Shown piece after piece: positions 59,081-64,000 of a DNA stretch of 64,000 nt. The position numbers and the translations under genes are program-made. How positions within the stretch are numbered: the stretch's first letter is position 1; every line of letters starts with the position of its first letter. The notes under the pieces are model-generated. The model saw only the letters and a list, made by a program, of their open reading frames with translations, did no database searches and had not been told where the DNA came from. The stretch comes from Rosa chinensis (Eukaryota > Streptophyta > Magnoliopsida > Rosales > Rosaceae), in the NCBI RefSeq assembly GCF_002994745.2, contig NC_037090.1, positions 3,410,001-3,474,000 on the forward strand, given 5' to 3'.

Positions 59081-61094
59081 AAAGACCAATACATCTAAAA
59101 TGAGTCACGCTTGACTCAAAATGTAACATTAAGCTCAATACTTTTCAAAACAGTAGAAAACATATTTTTCTACAATATTGTTCCCTGAAAAGTCACATTC
59201 AACAATACTATGAACACCATCATGCATATTATTATTCATCACAATCATCCACAAGGATATATATATATTTCATCTAAATATGTATATATATAGTCATTCG
59301 CTCAGGAATGCCTACTAATACCAACTATAGTTTGCAGTTAATTAATTAACGCTAAAACAATAATGGTACTTCTGTTCATAAAGATCCTTGTGAGATTTAC
59401 TCACCTCGAAACTCCTGCTGCGTCTTCAATGTAGAATAAGTAGTCAAACTACAGAATAACAGTCCAAATACTTCGTCAAGTACCTAATCACAAACGGTTT
59501 CCACTTAGTAACGATTCACATTTGATTTAAGTCCGAAACCCTGTTTTGAACTAAAATCCCCAAAGTGGGGCCAATCGAGGCAAAACCACATCCGAGACCT
59601 CCCAAAGTCTCCGGAATACGTTCACGATCGATGTGACCAAACCACAAGTCGATCGGACCCTCGAATCCTCACGGATCAAATAAATCGATCGGTATGAAAC
59701 TGCAAAAATCATAAAAAAATCCAATCGAACTCCAAAATTTGCATATTATATATCGAAACGCTCATATCGACGAGTAGAAGACATATAATACCAGAAACAG
59801 TCCTATACATGGCCAGAACACCGCCGGAACGCCTCCACAGGCGGTGGCGCACCGCCGCCGGCCAAAACTCAACATTTCACAAAACTCCCAACATCAAAAA
59901 GCTTCATCTAAGCATGCTTGTGAACTTTCATAACTGGATCGAAGTCAGAAAACAAGCATAAGGGATCGAAAACTACCTCACAAGCATTGAACAGTAATCC
60001 CAACTGAGTTGAACAAGGTTTCACGTGAATCGATCCAAACAACCACCAAGAAACGATCGACGAGGCTGCTCTGAGCTCAACCAAGAAGACTCGAAGCCTT
60101 GCTGACGTCGGAACAAGGATTTCCGGTCGGGTCCGATTTCCTCAACCTGTGCTGCCTTGCAGCGCCGCCGTGAAGGAGAATCGCCGCTAGAGACCACCAC
60201 AGAGACGACCGGAGCAAGGAGGCGAACTGATCTGGGCTCATTTCACCGGAAGAGGTCGCCGGAGCTGTGAGTTCCGACCGGGTCGGATAGCCGGGTTCGG
60301 GTCGGGTCAGTAGAAAAACTTCGACTCTGAAGGTGCAGACGAGAGAGAAGAGAGAGAAAAGGATTATTTCCGGAAATGGAAATATGAAATTATGAAGTAA
60401 TTTCCAATTTTTCTCTATTTATACTAAAACGGAAACTTCTTCCCATAGCCATAACATCTTCATACGAACTCCGATTTACGAGTTCCGCATGTCCACGAAC
60501 TCTTATCGACGCGCTCTACAACTTTCTTGAAGGAAGTTTTCCAAGAATCCCAACATATAAAAAGTCAAACTTCACACGACCCCTAAACTGTGAAATTCAA
60601 ATATTTATACGTACGAAAACCATTCCACTCCACATACAACCTACGAATAAAGCATACTAACAATTATTCGTACAACTGGTCCATTATTAATTACCAAAAT
60701 TACATAATGAAAATCCAGGTCATCACAGGTTTAACTTGGGCTCATAGCATGATTAGGGTTATTGTTTTTATTTTCACTTTGGGTTTTTATCATTTTTCAA
60801 GAAATGATGATGGCTCTATTATTTTCTGTTTTTTTTTTTAGTGGGGAAGTTCGACAAGTAACAAGTAGCCTCGTAAGTAGTTTATTGATTTTGGGGTTAC
60901 TTTGTTTCTTGTTTTTGCTCTTAATCTAAAAAGGTGGGTGTGCTAGGGGTATGCTAAGTAGTATGCTCGTGTGAGGGGTGTGCTAGGATTGTGTGCTCTA
61001 TGTAATGGCTTCTACTGACAGCCCTCTGGGCAAGTCATTATTGTACTGCTTGCTGAAATGCTGAATGAGATTGACTTTTTCACCTCAAAAAAAT

Positions 61095-62718
61095 AAAATA
61101 AATGAGGTAGCGTGAAGGATGGATAAAGATAAATTAAAATAAGGATTAAATACTTGTTACTCCTCAAACTTTTCCCTTAAAAACTGTTTAATCTCTCGCC
61201 TTTTAAATTAAACTTGATAGTCCTTATTCTCTCTAATTCTCACACAAAATGTCCACAACAGGTCTAAAATGACTATTATACCCTCATTTTTTTCCCTCTT
61301 TTTATTTTTATTTTTTTTGCTTTTTTCTCTCTCTCTCTCTTGCTCGATCGGCGAGGTCTTTGTCCACAGTAGAGTTGCTGCCGCTGCTCAAATCACTACT
61401 CCATCACTCAAATCACTATTCCACTTTCTTCCACCATTGAACCAAAACGTTTCCAGATTATCCACTTTCTTCCCTTGTCAATTTTCGAATTTGAAATCCA
61501 CTTCGATCGCATTCTCTTCATCGTTGCTGCCCGCTTCGATTTGATCTTCTTGTTTCCGAACTCGAAGCTCCCATTGCCGTTCTGGTTTCGATCATCTGTC
61601 TCAGTCGAATGTGTGAATTGATTGAGATGGTGGCAGTAGGCTGGTCGCCGATATCACCTAATTGGAAGAGAGAACACGAATTGGTTGCCATAGATGGATT
61701 TATAGCTCTTTTTGAAAATCCCAATTCTTGATCGAGAAAATTAAATATCTAGATGGCAATTTTGGCTGAAAAGAAGGCGAAAATTAATACCCAGATGATG
61801 AATTTGACTGAAAGAAGGCTCGGATTTTGTTCGGCTTGTTGCTTGGAGTGGGGAGAGAGAGAAAGCTGAGAGAGAAAAGCAGAAACAAATAAGAAATGAA
61901 AAGAGAATTATTTTAAAATTATAAAATAAGAGTCAGTTAGACAAAATGAAAGGCTGGGCTTTAAAAAAGAGAAAAAAAATATAAAAAAGAGAAAATCCAC
62001 ACCGGATCGCAGGGTTCGAGCTGGGCTTTAAAAAAAAAACAGAAAAATGAGAGGCCCGGACCGTTTATGAAAAAAAGGGGCCGGTCATGGGATTCCACCA
62101 ATCAGAAACCCCAGAAATATAAATATAGTCAACATGCCATTCAGTTATTGGCTGTCTGAACAAAAAGTTGTACACCTTACCACATGTAATCCTCACCCCA
62201 ATATAAATATTCTTCTAATTTCCCAACCGCACAATTCTTCTCTCCTCTTCTCTCCTTCTTCTTCTTCTTCTATCTTCTTCTTCTTTCTCCTTTGCCTGTC
62301 AACCCCCGAGGCTTTAGGCTTGGAAGTCGTGGTCATGATCCTTAGAGGTTGAGGCTTCTAAGCCTTGGGAGTCGAATTCTTAGCCTTGGGGGTTGAGGCT
62401 CCTGATTCCTTCGGACTATGCTATTCTAATACCCAGGTCACGATATGCTTTGACCTCGCCGTCCAAGGTGACAAGTCAATAACATGGTGACTGTCCAAGA
62501 CCTAAGAGGTGGAGGTCCAAGGTTAAAGACTCGACATACCATGGTTAGGCATCTTACTAGTCATGGTTATTTTCATCTTAGGATTATCTTTTCTTTCTCG
62601 ATGAAGGGTTTAAGTGCGTTGAAAGGTCAGGGTCCTACGTGGACTCTTTGACATTTCAACGCGTACCACGTGAAATGGGTTGAAAAGTCAAAAGTATTTG
62701 TCGAACCAAATTATGACA
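61095..62718. other. Intergenic, no gene recognised
   Basis: Mixed AT-rich and CT-rich sequence: CTCTCTCTCT at about 61327, TTCTTCTTC runs at 62246-62285, and a loosely repeated GCCTTGGGGGTTGAGGCTCC motif at 62310-62405. The ORFs at 61269 and 62134 are low-complexity reading frames. Confidence 0.45.
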
Positions 62719-64000
62719 TCAACATTTGTTTACCCATCTTTGAGTATAGTGTCTCCGTCGTGTACCAAAAAGCTGCCTAGTCACAAATGGGTTGACGGGG
62801 AAGGTTGCATCTGGTAGGTGCCACAAATGGGTCTTCAAAGAACCAACAACGTGAACCAAACATCTCCAACTACTGACAAAGTTCATTTGATGCTTTTCCT
62901 CCTGAATGGTCTGATCAGTTTGAGTCAGGAACTCCGACACTTGCTGTAATTCAAGCTGGCCATGGACTTCTGCAATTGGGTTCCTGCAAAATTGTGAGAA
63001 AATACTCTCTCTTTTTGCTTCATTATAGTTCCTAGCAAAATAAATAAATAAATAAATAAATTGCATAGTCACTATTTATGTCTCCCGCTCTTTTATCTTC
63101 ATGTCCTTTTGTATCATATACAACTAGCCTTCCTGCACGCGCGAAAGTGTTGTGTTTGCGTGTGCGAGAGATGGAAATTAAGTGCAGTATTGCCGTTCTC
63201 ATATTATTGACAGATACAAAGCAAGACGGCCAAGATTTGCCAACTCATGTTCTAGATTTGATCCAAAATTAGAAGAAAAAAAAAACTTGGTTGGAGAATT
63301 GGGAATAATACAGTACTATATAATAATAGGTTAATAACAATGCATGATAATATATACATATTAAAACCACAGGTAGTCTCCTACTCTCCTAGAAAACAAA
63401 ACAAAAGATGAAATGGAAAAGGGCACAACTATTGACTGCAATTACTACTAACCTGTATTCAAAATCACCATCAGCATTGCGGCTCGATCTTGCGAACATC
63501 CCATCTGCTACCATTTTCCCTCCAAGTTCATATGCACCACCCAAAATTGCATGCACTGAAATTAGAAACCCAAGCAATGGCACCCAAAACTCAAAACCAA
63601 AATGTCAGACCAGTCGGCGGACTAAATAAGAAGCTTACCTGGAAGTCTGGAACTCAATCTCTCAAACATCTCTGATTGCTCCGAAAAAAAACATGCATAT
63701 GATGACATGAAACAAGACAATGAGTAGGTTGGCTGAAACATCTATCAAAGAATTTGAAAAGAAAAAGGTTTCCACTAGGCTCCATAGAAGTGCAAGGAGC
63801 CAAAGACCCTTGAATATAACGGTTAAGCATTATCTCTCTCAGAAACAATACCATGTGGCATTAACAACTCAACCGCTTTCTTTTGCCTCCCGTTAGGTTT
63901 GTTCTCTTTGATTTTATGGTTCTTAGCTTCATTTTCAGTCTTCTGGGTTTCCATTTAGCATCAAATTGTGCATTATTGGACTCTTTCTTGAATTTTTATA
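62719..64000 (-). CDS. Exons of an unrecognised gene, probably continuing past the right edge
   Basis: Three segments join in frame across good splice sites on the minus strand: one ending at 63639 (EQSEMFERLSSRLP, then GTAAGC), 63555-63453 (HAILGGAYELGGKMVADGMF then ARSSRNADGDFEY, GTTAGT donor), and one starting at 62983 (RNPIAEVHGQLELQQVSEFL, TQTDQTIQEEKHQMNF). The third frame stays open to a stop at 62719, but a donor (GTCAGT) near 62880 may end the exon earlier. Composition and the phase-consistent junctions argue for a real, soluble, partly helical protein. I do not recognise the family. The 5' end was not found; it may lie beyond 63700 or outside the window. Confidence 0.5.

Larger units (their letters stand above)
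57463..60727 (-). mobile_element. Large solo LTR (Ty3-type ends), TSD GGTTT
   Basis: In its own orientation it starts TGTGATGACCTGG (60727 leftwards) and ends CAGGGGCGTGAAA (mutated from ...GTGACA), termini common among plant Ty3/gypsy LTRs. GGTTT is at 57458-57462 and 60728-60732. Excluding a nested MITE the LTR is 2.8 kb. It contains a CACCATCTGTGAC repeat and, on the minus strand, a TATA-type region (AGTATAAATAG near 60425) before a GC-rich leader (60370-59830). No interior coding domains or second LTR, so a solo LTR. Confidence 0.75.
56750..61094 (+). mobile_element. Probable non-LTR retroposon, split by a solo LTR
   Basis: Sequence from about 56750 to 57457 and 60733 to 61094 reads as one unit once the solo LTR and one GGTTT are removed (GCGTGGACTGGTTTAACTTG). 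The 3' end is A-rich (CAAAAAAATAAAATAAA, 61086-61101), preceded by a typical 3'-UTR-like, GT-rich stretch, so it behaves like a LINE-derived retroposon. Overlapping ORFs (56751-57107, 57079-57309, 57206-57508) show no RT, DUF4283 or other domain that I recognise. Target duplication not resolved; the 3' flank ATGAGGTAGCGTGAAGGATG matches 39252-39271. Confidence 0.45.

Overview
The window is nuclear DNA from a flowering plant, almost certainly a eudicot. It carries intron-rich genes with GT-AG splice sites, a plastid-targeted acyl carrier protein, a NAC transcription factor, a FRIGIDA-like protein, SCD2, a cytosolic Cu/Zn superoxide dismutase with an apparent miR398 site, a defensin-like peptide gene and many plant-type transposable elements. 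The family-level impression is Rosaceae, but that is recall only and weak. No RNA genes, CRISPR arrays or prokaryotic features were seen.

Layout. 1-1595: 3' part of a diverged proteasome beta-5-like gene (+), cut by the left edge. 2120-5345: a 3.2-kb element with long inverted ends around a minisatellite. 5528-6320: a broken SMU1-type WD40 copy (-). 7304-29177 is the gene-rich core: ACP (+, 7304-8842), NAC (-, 10004-10981), a seven-helix CAND2/8 (TPRA1-type) membrane protein (-, 11680-14035), SCD2 (+, 15640-21655), CSD1-type SOD (+, coding 23403-24927) and a FRIGIDA-like gene (+, 26071-29177). Exon phases close exactly in every spliced model given, except the right-edge gene, whose ends are unresolved.

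30300-61100 is a transposon nest. Target-site duplications (TSDs) resolve much of it: a 5'-truncated LINE (TSD TTAGCCTGTGTTC) split by a solo LTR (TSD ATAAG); a second, ORF1-only LINE derivative (17-bp TSD) split by another solo LTR of the same family (TSD ACCGT) and by a Copia-type element with apparently identical LTRs (TSD CTTAC); a hAT-type element (TSD AGAGAGAG); a hAT MITE (TSD GCTTATAG); a large solo LTR (TSD GGTTT) holding a Tourist-like MITE (TSD TAA); and an 840-bp inverted-repeat family in three copies.

Embedded in the nest is a small cysteine-rich (defensin-like) secreted peptide gene (-, 53049-53671), too short for ordinary ORF calling. An inverted terminal fragment of a relative lies at 55726-55776, and related 3' flanks sit beside the other insertions, so a local peptide-gene cluster seems to have been duplicated and then torn apart by transposons. 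The right edge (62719-64000, -) holds exons of a gene I do not recognise.

The core genes are unrelated housekeeping or regulatory loci, not a pathway cluster. The least ordinary signals are the miR398 site assembled across a 5'-UTR splice junction, the proteasome-like gene, the peptide gene with its broken copy, and the nested retroelements.
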